DNA from: Hypericum androsaemum | Lineage: Eukaryota; Streptophyta; Magnoliopsida; Malpighiales; Hypericaceae | Assembly: GCA_963995505.1 (NCBI GenBank) | Contig: OZ023185.1 | Span: 14,023,691-14,087,690 of the forward strand | Direction: 5' to 3' | DNA: 64,000 nucleotides | In this document: positions 1 through 11,119 of the stretch, piece by piece | Position numbering within the stretch: the stretch's first letter is position 1 | Layout of the letters: each line of letters begins with the position of its first letter | Program-made: the position numbers and the translations under genes | The notes under the pieces: generated by a model | The model's input: only the letters and a program-made list of their open reading frames with translations | Database searches by the model: none | Told to the model about the DNA's origin: nothing

Positions 1-562
1 AGTACACTGACTATAAACTCAGTTATCTAAAAGTACTACAATATGCTAGTCATGCATAAAGGGATAACAATGTACATCGAGTGATTGGTCATAAGCTATG
101 AAGATTTAACTTATGAGTTAGGTAAATGACTTTTTTCCTAAGACTAAGATTATTCTTACACGGATTCATAAACATATCTTTCATGTGATCTCTGATTCCC
201 TAGTTAGGTAGATTTCATAAATCAACGAAGATGTTTTATGAGTTGGATTGTAAAGATTTTTCTTATGTCTAGTTCAAGTCATTACTTACACATTCTAGTT
301 AAGTTAGAGTTTGACCTAGAGATCTAGATATTTATCCCGAAGTGAGTTCAAATTTGAACCTCACCGAGATCAAGGGAGAAAGATGATTAAGCCTTTTATC
401 TAACGAAAAAGTGCCTCACCTAAGCTTGGTTGTTCGGTGGACTAAGTTCTCTTCTATATGTCAAAGTTTGATTAACTTTGGAAAGAATTTTATAATCATC
501 TTGGCAGTCCACGTAAGATGGATTTTTGCCCAAGATGACTCACTCTTTTTTCCAAGGAACAA
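1..562. other. Intergenic, LTR-like remnant left of the Pack-MULE
   Basis: No open reading frame of note. Removing the MULE at 572-11585 joins this stretch to 11595-12365, which looks like part of an LTR (TATA-type box and a terminal C-rich stretch). The two pieces were probably one older retrotransposon remnant split by the MULE. That is inference; no second LTR copy lies in the window. Confidence 0.35.
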
Positions 563-571
563 TTGATTAAA

Positions 572-780
572 GGGAAAATTACTCTCAAGTCTCTCGAGTT
601 TATTTAAATATACTCAAAAGTCCCTTATGTTTACAAAATACACGCCGACGTCCCTCTAGTTTGATTTTATTATACTTTCAGATCCCTTAATGAGTTTTTT
701 TTTCTTTTTTGGTCATTGAAATAAGGAAAATACCCCTTGAACAAAAAAAATGCTGACATCTCATCTTCTACCTCCTGCCA
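572..780 (+). repeat. Left terminal inverted repeat of Pack-MULE
   Basis: About 210 bp that aligns with the reverse complement of 11365-11585 with scattered mismatches and small indels. Shared blocks include AAATTACTCTCAAGT, AAATATACTCAAAAGTC, GTCCCTCTAGTT and TTATTATACTTTCAG. Confidence 0.85.
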
Positions 781-939
781 GTGACACCTCCTCAAGCCCT
801 CTCGCCCCGAAATGAACCAAGCATGGATTCCCAATGGCATCATAAGCCCATTACCCATAGCATCCACACTCTCATTCACACCACCTCTCTGCTTCTCCTC
901 TCTCTCCACACCCTCCTCTGCTCCCTGCCATTGTTTCTT

Positions 940-1090
940 GAACCAAACTCCCACAACATAGAAATTAAACAAAACCAAAAGGAAAGTCCCAACATCAACC
1001 ACCAAAGTCCCAACGACCGTGATGACCCCGACGAAGATGAGGGCATTGAAGACGGCGCCTTTGAGCTTATCCCATTTGGAGTCAATTTCA
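940..1090 (-). pseudogene. Presenilin-like gene fragment captured by MULE
   Basis: Minus-strand translation gives WDKLKGAVFNALIFVGVIT followed by a hydrophobic stretch ending FLLVLFNFYVVG. This resembles a membrane segment of plant presenilins, the catalytic subunits of the gamma-secretase intramembrane protease (typical motif WDK..GAL.N...FV..IT). The remainder of a presenilin, including its catalytic aspartates, is absent. The fragment lies 30-40 bp downstream of the CLPP2 piece in a different frame. The family match rests on one helix recognised by eye, so it is tentative. Confidence 0.4.
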
Positions 1091-1118
1091 AGATGGGGGT
1101 TACGATCCAGACGATTTC

Positions 1119-1214
1119 CTCACCCCGCGACGAGGTCTCGATGACTATCGGGACAAGCGAGTAGGCCCGCGATGGGGCCAGAAGCCGGCGGCAGCTAGAG
1201 ATGAGGCCACGCAT
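1119..1214 (-). pseudogene. CLPP2: 5' coding fragment of mitochondrial ClpP (CLPP2-like) captured by MULE
   Basis: The first 32 codons after an ATG at 1214 read MRGLISSCRRLLAPSRAYSL followed by VPIVIETSSRGE. This is very close to the N-terminus (targeting region and start of the mature part) of plant mitochondrial Clp protease proteolytic subunit 2. The similarity stops at RGE, before any catalytic residue (Ser/His/Asp), so no protease can be made. It continues into a presenilin-like piece in another frame, giving a chimeric open frame to 876. The captured ATG context and leader (up to about 1400) suggest that a first exon with its upstream DNA was copied. Confidence 0.65.
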
Positions 1215-1400
1215 GGTCTAGGGTTTAGGAAGATTAGGGATTTTTTGGAGTGAGGGAGATTGACATGGAGACCATCGGGACCATCGCCTCGCCGCCCCAT
1301 CCAGAACGGTGTCGTTCTTGGCCCTCGGAGGTTAAGCTGGCGACAACTTTGAAAGTTGGGATAGGTTTTGAGTGGGTGAACAGATTTTGACGGCGTTTAA

Positions 1401-2940
1401 TGTACGCAAAATTGACAAGCAATTAAACGCACAATCAAATAGTATAGTGAGTAAGTAGGGTTTCGAACTGAGGGTTGAACACAAAATCAATGCAAATAAT
1501 TATGTGAAGCGGAAAAAATTAAAAGATTGTAAAGATTGTAAAGTAAATAAAACTAGATCGAAAATGCAAATAAAAGATGAGTTGTAAATCAATGGAGATA
1601 AACGAGCACGATACCCTTATGGACTACCCATCTATGTCGAGACTATGGTTTTTATGAAGTTCTAACTAGTACCCGGAGTGTTCTAGTGCATCTCCCTAAC
1701 GCTTCGCTCATTAGGATGACAAAACTAAGCTAGAGTAGTTCATGATTACTAACCAACGCTTCCGCTCATTAATTAGACCAAGAACTAAACTAAACTTAAT
1801 TATGAAGTTAACTCCTATCGGGTTATCCCTTAGTATCAAGATTCCTCATTAATACCTTAAGACATGTCAATTGACTCTTCCGTTGATTCTAATGCCTTTC
1901 GGTCCATTGTTATCAACTAAATATCATAATCTAAGTGATCAAGTTAGACTAAGCATTAAGATCATCAATTGACAACTACTACGAAAGATAATCAAACCAT
2001 AGCTAACATAGACGAGTAATCACATAATTAGGGCATCGCACTCACAAGAGAACTACTCGCTAAGCATGTTAACAAAGCACAATAGATTAATGAAGAACAT
2101 GAAAGCAATTAACATAAAGGTAGAGAAAGAAAAAACTTAGTCGTGGTGATCAAGCTTTGCCAATCCTTTCCCCGAGCTAACTGAAATCGCGGCTTTATTA
2201 AACTCCAACGGCTATGTCAAAGTTGCAGTAGTAACAACGTCTCTCAAAAACCGTCGTCCAAAACGTCTAAGAAACTAAGGGCTATATATATAGCCAAAAG
2301 TCTAACTAAAAATTAGGAAAACCTAGAGGAGGTTAAGCTAAATTGGAAGTCTTGCTGGCCAAGTAATAATATAACTAATATAACTTAGGTCCTAAAGGCG
2401 AAATAGGAGGCTAAAAGTCGAATATAACTAAAATAAATCGAGTCCCCGTCTAAAAGAGAAATCTGGAAAAATCTGTCGTCGAGGCCTGGCGCCCGCCAAT
2501 GGAGTTGGCGCCTGCCAACTGAACCTTCTGTAACAGACTTGGCGCCCGCCAAGTATTTGGCGCTCGCCGGGCGCTGATAAGCTTCATCGCATCTTCGTAT
2601 TTTACAGTTTTGACCCTCTTCCACTTCGAATTTGACTTTGACTATAAAAGACGAAATGTAGATCTCTCTTCAAGATTTCCAACCGTATCTCATTTGATAT
2701 AATTAGACACTCGAGCAGAAAGTTATGATATTTTCAATATAGTCTCTCGAAATCACCCCTCGAATGACCTCCATTGAGCTCCAACTTCCTACAAAATATG
2801 ACGATGGGTAGAAATCCATTCCCGAATATAAATATACTAAAATGATCATAAGAATTGATATGAAATAATAAATATAACTCAAAACACGACTAAACATACA
2901 CGAAACCTATGACAAAATATGAGCATTTACACACTCATCA
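1401..2940 (-). repeat. 3' LTR of the Gypsy element
   Basis: 1540 bp, aligned end to end with 9651-11119. It is about 70 bp longer because it keeps two short stretches deleted in the other LTR (near 1775-1800 and 2540-2580). The second contains a small GC-rich repeat of GGCGCCCGCCAA type. Confidence 0.9.
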
Positions 2941-2953
2941 CACCCCCACACTT
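2941..2953 (-). other. Polypurine tract of the Gypsy element
   Basis: On the minus strand AAGTGTGGGGGTG directly abuts the 3' LTR start TGATGAG, the expected position for the plus-strand DNA primer. Confidence 0.8.
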
Positions 2954-4095
2954 ATTTCCTTGCTTGTCCTCAAGTAAGGTGCATCATACACACCACACAA
3001 TTTCATAATCTTATTAAAAGACCATCCCACGACCAAGTAGTGTACTTACCTGAGCACAAGGAGTAAGAACGTGTAGACACCGCATCCTTAATAGTTTAAC
3101 CCAGTTTTCGCACTTAGTAGATTACACTAGAAGGTTGACCACTCAGAGGTTCAGAAATTTAAGCTCACATATATGAGTAGTCAACTACCTATCACTCGCG
3201 TACACGTCCGGGATCTCAAAGTTTCATACGTCTCACTCAGTGGTGCTTCGATAAATGCGGGGCTCATGATCAATGGAACTTTTCATTGGGTTGTAATGGG
3301 GTTAGGGTCAGGTGAGGATAATATATGTGGGAAGTAGCTAAACCACCCGGCCGAGGAGCTCACAAAAATGTTCTAGCTCTCGTCTATTCTAAATATCTCA
3401 CACTATATCTAATATGCACTCATCCCAAGATTACACCCAAATCCTATTGACCACTTAGCTCGAGCCGTGCCATTTATTCACTTTCCAACCACTTTTGAAA
3501 CTTCCCACTTTCCCTCATTCAACGTTTGTTCCATTTCCAGCTTTTCCATTCCCTTTTCATCACTTTTCACCTTTTTTCTTCTTCTTTTCCTTCACTTTTC
3601 TTTTTCTTCTTTTTTGCTTTTTTCACAACCTTCCTCAATCATATGAAATTCATCACATTACACATCAAAGGCAACTGGTCTCGGCTTCTTTGTTGGCCTC
3701 ATTTCTACCCATTTTTCCCATTGTTCACTCCCGAGCTATTCTATCAAATGAACCCTTACAATAATACCCCAAAGATTAAGACCTAATGCATCCTTGGACC
3801 AAAGTGATTAAAGGTGGGTAAAATTATGGATATAGGGCTTACATATTGGCTTACATATAATATTTCAAAGAAAAAGGCTTAAGCTCAACGTGTTTAAACA
3901 AGGGATATACAAGGTTTTCAGCTCTAAGGCTCTAGGCTCCAAATCAAAGATAGCCCTCGTCCTCTCATTTACACCCACACCACCAAAACGGTACCAAGTG
4001 ATGGCATGAAATCCGATGACCGGAGCAATGTAGGCACCTCATGCTATGCGGAGACGGTTGTCTCCTCCTTCGGCTCTAAAATCTCACAAGGTCGC
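2954..4095 (-). other. Non-coding 3' internal region of the Gypsy element
   Basis: No protein domain on either strand. A purine-rich stretch on the minus strand (about 3500-3625) gives open frames on the plus strand that are low-complexity Phe/Ser runs and are not real genes. Long non-coding tracts before the polypurine tract are usual in Athila/Tat elements. Confidence 0.6.
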
Positions 4096-4569
4096 TGATG
4101 TGAATCTTGTTACGGATCCACGCGAAAGCCAGATCTATCTACGTTTAGATTGATGGAAATCTCGACCCGTTGTTTGCACCTTTGCAAGAACCTCGGTATG
4201 AACAACCTCGACCCGCTGCTGTAGGGAAACAAGAACCTTGATTTGATGAAGACGCCACAAACGGTGATGTAGATCCGCTTGATAAGTCGAAGGTGAACGA
4301 ACGGAATCCCTCCGCTCTGTTTAAACAGTTCCGAAGAACCAAGAGAGCAAAGCCCACGTTTTTTGTACTCAAATTATTCTCCTCATTCTCATTACTAAAG
4401 CCTTTATATATAGGCAGATTGTTACAAAGAGATTCCTAATTAAATATAACTTATAACTAGATAAATATGACTTAAAAAGGGAAACTAAAAAAGGAAAATA
4501 ACTCTAATCCTACTAGGAATACTAAAAAATGTGATTATCTCATAATTGACTTCCTAAACAGACTAGAAC
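4096..4569 (-). repeat. Inverted partial LTR at left end of the LARD
   Basis: Exact-length reverse complement of 6137-6610 (474 bp, no indels). The LTR's first 156 bp (5981-6136) are missing. The first 248 bp form an inverted repeat with 4573-4820, separated by 229 bp. Confidence 0.85.
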
Positions 4570-4572
4570 AAG

Positions 4573-4820
4573 CTTGGTTCTTCGAAACTGTTTGAACACA
4601 GCGGAGGGATTCCGTTCGTTCACCTTCGACTTATCAAGCGGATCTACATCACCGTTTGTGGCGTCTTCATCAAATTAAGGTTCTTGTTTCCCTACAGCAG
4701 CGGGTCAAGGTTGTTCATACCGAGGTTCTTACAAAGGTGCAAACAACGGGTCGAGATTTCCATCAATCTGAACGTAGATAGATCCGGCTTTCGCGTGGAT
4801 CCGTAACGAGATTCACATCA
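4573..4820 (+). repeat. Direct LTR 3' segment next to the primer site
   Basis: 248 bp that align without indels to 6363-6610, ending in ATTCACATCA just before the primer site. Only the LTR's 3' part is present, so this is not a functional 5' LTR. Confidence 0.85.
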
Positions 4821-5069
4821 TTTGGTATCAGAGCTTAGGCTCTACTTCAGATCATCTATCTTTAAATTTCGTTTTTGTTTTCATTAGTTTTCAATTATTG
4901 TTCTTATTTTATTCTGAGTTGGAGAAAGAAAAAAAATAAAAAAAGAGGAAAAAAATTCCAAAAAAAAGAAAGATAGAGAAGAAGGCAGCCAAGAAAAGAA
5001 GAAGAAAGGAGGCTGAAAAAAAAATCAAAAAAAGAAAAGTTGAAAGTAGAAAAAAGAGAATCTGCAAGA

Positions 5070-5855
5070 ATGTCTTATAACTACTCAAGAAGATCCTTTG
5101 AAGGTGTTGCACCATTGGTTGGTGATCCACACACGTTTATGGATGCCCTTCTTAGTGGGATGAGGCATATAATGAGAACGGAGGTCAAGAAGCTCAGCGA
5201 AAAGGTGGACCGGATAGTGTGCAAACAAGAGAGGATACGTGACGTTCCGAATGTCTGTAGCGGAAGACAAATTCAACAAAGGAGGATGAGGGTCAAAGAT
5301 GAGAAGAATTCAGGAGCTAATTTTGTTGGAGAAGTCAATGGAAAGAGGGAGAACACCATTAACACTAAGCACGACATTGAGGGGAAGGTATGTAGTTCTG
5401 ACAATTTGGAGGTTACACCTGAAGTGATTGTTGAAGAAGAGGTTTTGACATGGGAGGAATTTGGTGAATATTCTATTGACTTGTTCGATGGAGAATGTTT
5501 TGATGACCATGCCATGTCACTTCTTTACTTGAGGGATTTGTTCAATGAATCAGAATTGGAGGATGTTGTTCATATGAAGAAGTGCTTAACTGCTATTGAT
5601 GGTGAACAAGAAGAACTTGTTATTTTAGTTGACAAGGAAGATATCCAACCCATATCTTACATCTCTCCTGATTTACATGTTGAACATATTGACTTCTTAG
5701 GTGTGGACAAGTTTAATTATGTTGGAGGTTCATCGTTGATCAACATCTGGAATAGTTTGAAGTTCAAAGAAAGGCTTAAACGGATTAGTAGGGCTTTTGC
5801 TTTTGAGTTGGAGATGATTTCAGATTCTTTAAGATCGAAGTACTTGTTCTGTTAG
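5070..5855 (+). CDS. Unknown protein encoded by the LARD internal region
   Basis: A 261-residue open frame from the ATG at 5070, the first in frame. It is Glu/Asp-rich with a basic N-terminal part. Visible segments include a start MSYNYSRRSFEGVAPLVGDP, a likely helical stretch around residues 35-60 (EVKKLSEKVDRIV), and an acidic middle (VEEEVLTWEEFGEY). No zinc knuckle, protease, RT or integrase motif is seen. It sits between the primer site and the polypurine tract, where gag would lie. The downstream stretch to 5967 has the GFEDKS-like ending seen at the end of Gypsy pol regions. It could be a degenerate gag-related or captured sequence; function not recognised. Confidence 0.4.
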   Translation: MSYNYSRRSFEGVAPLVGDPHTFMDALLSGMRHIMRTEVKKLSEKVDRIVCKQERIRDVPNVCSGRQIQQRRMRVKDEKNSGANFVGEVNGKRENTINTKHDIEGKVCSSDNLEVTPEVIVEEEVLTWEEFGEYSIDLFDGECFDDHAMSLLYLRDLFNESELEDVVHMKKCLTAIDGEQEELVILVDKEDIQPISYISPDLHVEHIDFLGVDKFNYVGGSSLINIWNSLKFKERLKRISRAFAFELEMISDSLRSKYLFC

Positions 5856-5980
5856 AAAAGAAGGTATCAAGTGCAGCCACGACGTTCAAAGAGTTCATCT
5901 TGCACCAGTATGGTTGTGAGTTGGCAAAAGCATGACGGATGCAAGGATTTGAGGACAAATCCATTTCAAGAGGAGGGGAA

Positions 5981-6610
5981 TGATATGAATCAGATCTGCA
6001 AGAAGCGATAATTATTTAATAATTCATTTTTTAGTTTCAAAGTCTATTTAGGAAGTTAATTATTTGTTAATTTCATTTTACATGAGTTTTATTCTGTTTA
6101 GGAAGTTACAAAAAAGATAATTTCATTTTATTAGGAGTTCTAGTCTGTTTAGGAAGTCAATTATGAGATAATCACATTTTTTAGTATTCCTAGTAGGATT
6201 AGAGTTATTTTCCTTTTTTAGTTTCCCTTTTTAAGTCATATTTATCTAGTTAGAAGTTATATTTAATTAGGAATCTCTTTGTAACAATCTGCCTATACAT
6301 AAAGGCTTTAGCAATGAGAATGAGGAGAATAATTTGAGTACAAAAAACGTGGGCTTTGCTCTCTTGGTTCTTCGGAACTGTTTGAACACAGCGGAGGGAT
6401 TCCGTTCGTTCACCTTCGACTTATCAAGCGGATCTACATCACCGTTTGTGGCGTCTTCATCAAATCAAGGTTCTTGTTTCCCTACAGCAGCGGGTCGAGG
6501 TTGTTCATACCGAGGTTCTTGCAAAGGTGCAAACAACGGGTCAAGATTTCCATCAATCTGAACGTAGATAGATCCGGCTTTCACGTGGATCCATAACAAG
6601 ATTCACATCA
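5981..6610 (+). repeat. 3' LTR of the LARD
   Basis: 630 bp with terminal inverted ends TGATATGAATC ... GATTCACATCA. A small open frame inside (6334-6561) is LTR sequence, repeated in the inverted copy at 4145-4372, and is not a gene. Confidence 0.85.
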
Positions 6611-7262
6611 GTCCCTCATCAATGCCGCTAGTATAATCTACCAAGTGCAACTACTAACCTAAACAACCAAGGGTGTTGTTCCTACACGTCTTTACTCATC
6701 ATGCTCATGCTTTATTCCTAACAAGGTATGGGATTTAACTCCTAACAAAAGTTCAAAATTCGAGGGGGGAGGTTCATCATCTGCTTTTGACAACACTTCA
6801 TTCACAAATACAATCCTAAATTCATACATAGACTCGATCACATAAGCCAAATCGAAATAAAACACACGTTGACCCCCACACTTAGTAAACACATTGTCCT
6901 CAATGTAGGGGACACAAGCAAACAGCATAGCATAGAAACAAACACCATAAGGACATAACAGACACTACGATAATAGACAATAAGAAAGGGAAGGGATGGG
7001 TACTGCCCGTCAATCGTCAGTGGGAGGTGGTGGGGAAAGTTGGTGGAGTTTTGCTCTAACTGCCTTTTTGCGCAACAAAGTTTGTGTATGGACTGGCGAA
7101 TTCTGCTGAAATCTAGTTTGCTCTTATCTAAACCTCCTGCTGAGACCATTAAAACACTAAATCAAAATAATGTTACTGAAGCAAATACAAAAATAAAGAA
7201 AAATTAAATACTAAACGTGCTAATTTAGAGTCGTTAGCTTGACTTTGTTACTCCCTGTGGCA
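6611..7262 (-). other. Gypsy internal remnant after protease
   Basis: This follows the protease stop where RT should begin, but no RT, RNase H or integrase motif is found on either strand. A second copy of a polypurine-like block with ACCCCCACACTTAG at 6870-6883 suggests a deletion or recombination that joined protease to the 3' region. Confidence 0.5.
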
Positions 7263-9533
7263 CTATGGTGGATGGAGGCACTTATCGGTTACTTGGAATT
7301 CTATTTCATCTGGGCATATGCGGAGAAGTAGCTTGCCCTTATGAACATCCACCATTGCATGACAAGTGTTGAGGAATGGACGTCCCATAATCAATGGGTA
7401 ACTTTCATTGGTAGCATAGTCGAGCACCACAAAATTCACAGGTACGAGAGACTTGTCGACTTTAATTATCACATCCTCCACGATTCTATGTGGTTTCTTG
7501 ACTGATTGATTGGCTAGTTGAAGGTACATCTCCTTTGGCTTGAGGCCTCCAAGTCCAAGTTTCCTAAAAATAGTAAGAGGCATGAGGTTAACATTGGCAC
7601 CCAAATCACATAAGCAATGCGGAAATTGAATATCATCAATATTGCAAGGAATAGTAAAACTCCCTGGATCTTTTAGTTTTGGCGGTATGCCATTTTCTAC
7701 CAAAGGGGTCATCTTGCCATCATTCTGCCTCTTCTTTCTCGCGATGATCTCCTTCAAAAACTCAGCATATTGTGGCCTTTTATCTAACATCTCCAAGAAA
7801 GAGACATGGCTTTGAATGTCCTCCATTGTCTCTATGAATTCAAGGGCATTCTCATCGATCACTGCTGCTTTCTTGACTTGTTGAGGTGAAGGTGGAGGAA
7901 CATAAGAATCCTTTTTTGCACTGATATAGGCTGGTTGCTCCTTCTTCTCAGTAACTACCTCATCCTCTGTGGCTGGCTTGATTGGTTCGGCACATTCTTT
8001 TGAAGAGGATTTGTTCTCAAGTGGTGGCTTTCTCTAGAGTCTTTGCGGGATTGGAGGTGGAGGGACATAAGGTGGTGGAGGAATATATGGTTCATCATCC
8101 TCGTCCACACTCCTCACTGTGATGGCCATCACCTGTCCTCGCGAATTCGACTCGGTGTTGCTGGGTAGAGCACCTATTTCCCTTTGAGTATTTGCTGCAG
8201 CCAAATTTCTGAGTTCGATCTCAATCTTCTTTAGTTGTGTGGCCTGCCCCTTTAGGTATGTCTTAAACTCTTGTTGACGCATTTCACAACGATCCATCCA
8301 CTGCACAGTAATACTTTGTTGTTGAATGGACTGCTGGACCACTCCTACCAATTGATCGATCTTGTCATCCATTTCCTTGACTTGCTCGCCCAAATATGGT
8401 TTCCTGGAGTCTTGCTGGGCACTAGTGTTGTGTGCTTGCTGACCAAATCGAGAGAAATTTGGCTGAGCATTAGCTTGTTATGAGTAGCCCATTCCTGGTG
8501 GTGTTCTATCAGTAATAGCCTGGATCTCTTCCAACATTGGACAGTCAGTTGTGGGATGTGACTCTTTGCAAATTTCACATGTATCTTGTACTGCAGCTAC
8601 CTTTTCCTTGCCTTTGGTTAATTCTTCAAGTTGTTTGGTAAGTGCCTTAACTTTAGCTTCAAGCCTCATGTTGGCATCCACTTCAAGTACCCCTCGAGTG
8701 GCTTCCTTACGGGGTTGCCTGGCATGCTGTTTTGGCCACATACCATTGACTTCAGCCATCTCTTCCATTAAGCGAACAGCTTCATCAGCAGTCTTTCTCA
8801 GGAACACCCCTTGAGATGAGGCATCAATATGATCACGGGATGGGCCATCTAATCCATTGTAAAAGATCTTCATGAGGTTATCCTGAGTTATGCCATGTTG
8901 AGGGAAGGAACTTTGGAGATCGGTGAACCGCTCCCAAGCCTCATAGATGCTTTCCCCATCAGCTTGTATGAAAGTATTTATGTCACGCAAGAGCTTGGTT
9001 GACTTGGCCATTGAGAAGAACTTTCGAAGAAAAGCATGGGCCAAATCATTCCAACTCTGAATCGTCTCTCCCTTCAGCTTATTGTACCAAGTGTGAGCTC
9101 GGTCCTTTAGAGAAAAGTGGAAGAAACGCAGCTTCAAGACATCATCATTGACCCCTTAAAACTTCATGATGTTGCAGATGTCCTCAAATCGAGAGAGATG
9201 GTCTTGAGGATCTTCACTTGGCAAGCCGCCAAATTGGACAGAGTTTTGTAGTAGTCCTACAACTGCTGCTGGAATCTGAAAAGTATTGGGACCTACAGGT
9301 GGTTGTCGTAAACCCTTAGGGTTCCCATTCCATGTAGGAACAGATGATTCCAGTAGCGTCCTTCTGCGTGGTGCATCTCCTACAGCTTGGAGAGCCCCAT
9401 CTTCCTGATTGTGTGCCATCGATCTCGCTTGGTCCCTCTTTTCACGCCTAATTACCCTTTCGAGTACTCCGATGTCAACCTCAAGCACAGTGTCTGTGTC
9501 AAGGTCTAGTCCTTCACTACGAGTTCTTGGCAT
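7263..9533 (-). pseudogene. Gypsy gag-protease reading frame with three stops
   Basis: A single 757-codon frame runs from an ATG at 9533 to 7263, interrupted by in-frame stops at 9153-9155, 8475-8477 and 8034-8036. The first third carries a retrotransposon gag domain (LKDRAHTWYNKL, then FLRKFFSMAK and MKIFYNGL). A zinc-knuckle-like CEICKESHPTTDCP lies near 8540-8580. A proline-rich linker follows. The C-terminal quarter is an aspartic protease with DLGANVNLMPLTIFRKLG and IMGRPFLNT, where plant Gypsy proteases have DLGA in place of DTG/DSG. The frame ends just after the protease. There are no frameshifts, so decay is recent or mild. Confidence 0.85.
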
Positions 9534-9628
9534 GCACTAGAGAATCCTGAAAAAGAGATCACACGAACTCAGCAAGTTTGCTACACAAAACCACTTGCTT
9601 TTGATTATATGTCCTAAAATCTCAGTTC

Positions 9629-9644
9629 GCCGGCAACGGCGCCA
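9629..9644 (-). other. Primer binding site, tRNA-Asp type
   Basis: On the minus strand TGGCGCCGTTGCCGGC lies 6 bp inside the 5' LTR end. It complements the 3' end of plant tRNA-Asp (CCGGCAACGGCGCCA), the primer used by Athila/Tat Gypsy elements. Confidence 0.8.
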
Positions 9645-9650
9645 ATTTGA

Positions 9651-11119
9651 TGTACGCAAAATTGACAAGCAATTAAACGCACAATCAAATAGTATAGTGA
9701 GTAAGTAGGGTTTCGAACTGAGGGTTGAACACAAAATCAATGCAAATAATTATGTGAAGCGGAAAAAATTAAAAGATTGTAAAGATTGTAAAGTAAATAA
9801 AACTAGATCGAAAACGCAAATAAAAGACGAGTTGTAAATCAATGGAGATAAACGAGCACGATACCCTTATGGACTACCCATCTATGTCGAGACTATGATT
9901 TTTATGAAGTTCTAACTAGTACCCGGAGTATTCTAGTGCATCTCCCTAACGCTTCCGCTCATTAGGATGACAAAACTAAGCTAGAGTAGTTCATGATTAC
10001 TAACCAACGCTTCCGCTCATCAATTATGAAGTTAACTCCTATCGGGTTATCTCTTAGTATCAAGATTCCTCATTAATACCTTAAGACATGTCAATTGACT
10101 CTTCCGTTGATTCTAATGCCTTCCGGTCCATTGTTATCAACTAAATATCATAATCTAAGTGATCAAGTTAGACTAAGCATTAAGATCATCAATTGACAAC
10201 TACTACGAAAGATAATCAAACCATAGCTAACATAGACGAGTAATCACATAATTAGGGCATCGCACTCACAAGAGAACTACTCGCTAAGCATGTTAACAAA
10301 GCACAATAGATTAATGAAGAACATGAAAGCAATTAACATAAAGGTAGAGAAAGAGAAATTTTAGTCGTGGTGATCAAGCTTTGCCAATCCTTTCCCCGTG
10401 CTAACTGAAATCGCGGCTTTATTAAACTCCAACGGCTGTGTCAAAGTTGCAGTAGTAACAATGTCTCTCAAAAACCGTCGTCCAAAACGTCTAAGAAACT
10501 AAGGGCTATATATATAGCCAAAAGTCTAACTAAAAATTAGGAAAACCTAGAGGAGGTTAAGCTAAATTGGAAGTCTTGCTGACCAAGTAATAATATAACT
10601 AATATAACTTAGGTCCTAAAGCCGAAACAGGAGGCTAAAAGTCGAATATAACTAAAACAAATCGAGTCCCCGTCTAAAAGAGAAATCTGGAAAAATCTGT
10701 CGTCGAGGCCTGGCGCCCGCCAATGGAGTTGGCGCCCGCCAACTGAACCTTCTGTAACAGCTTTGTCGCATCTTCGTATTTTACAGTTTGGACCCTCTTC
10801 CACTTCGAATTTGGCTTTGACAATAAAAGACGAAATGTAGATCTCTCTTCAAGCTTTCCAATCGTATCTCATTTGATATAATTAGATACTCGAGCAGAAA
10901 GTTATGATATTTGCAATATAGTCTCTTAAAATCACCCCTCGAACGACCTCCATTGAGCTCCAATTTCCTACAAAATATGACGATGGGTAGAAATCTATTT
11001 CCGAATATAAATATACTAAAACGATCATAAGAATTGACATGACATAATAAATATAACTCAAAACATGACTAAACATACACGAAACATATGACAAAATATG
11101 AGCATTTACACACTCATCA
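9651..11119 (-). repeat. 5' LTR of the Gypsy element
   Basis: 1469 bp partner of 1401-2940. It starts TGATGAGTG on the minus strand and carries two deletions relative to the other LTR. Confidence 0.9.

Larger units (their letters stand above)
4096..6610 (+). mobile_element. LARD-type LTR element nested in the Gypsy element, with fold-back left LTR
   Basis: The right end is a complete LTR (5981-6610) preceded by a polypurine tract at 5968-5980. A primer site TGGTATCAGAGC (initiator tRNA-Met type) is at 4823-4834. The left end is not a normal LTR: an inverted LTR piece (4096-4569) is joined to a direct LTR 3' piece (4573-4820). The flanks GTCGC (4091-4095) and GTCCC (6611-6615) fit a 5-bp target duplication with one change, so the abnormal left end probably existed at integration. 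No pol domain is present. One 261-codon frame of unknown function lies inside. Confidence 0.8.
1401..11119 (-). mobile_element. Ty3/Gypsy (Athila/Tat-like) LTR retrotransposon, non-autonomous, minus strand
   Basis: Two direct LTRs (1401-2940 and 9651-11119) have TG...CA ends on the minus strand (TGATGAGTG ... GCGTACA). The minus-strand order is 5' LTR, tRNA-Asp-type primer site, gag, protease, then a long non-coding tract, polypurine tract and 3' LTR. Reverse transcriptase, RNase H and integrase are missing. After subtracting the nested insertion (4096-6610) the internal region is only about 4.2 kb. The flanks (TTTAA at 1396-1400, TTGTT at 11120-11124) are not a target duplication, so flank change or recombination has occurred. 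The architecture resembles the TR-GAG class of non-autonomous elements. Confidence 0.85.

Noticed and set aside
3495..3786. Phe-rich open frames on the plus strand
   Set aside because: Low-complexity antisense of a purine-rich stretch before the Gypsy polypurine tract.
4145..4372. 75-codon frame, repeated at 6334-6561
   Set aside because: It is LTR sequence seen in both orientations; identity comes from LTR duplication, not from gene conservation.
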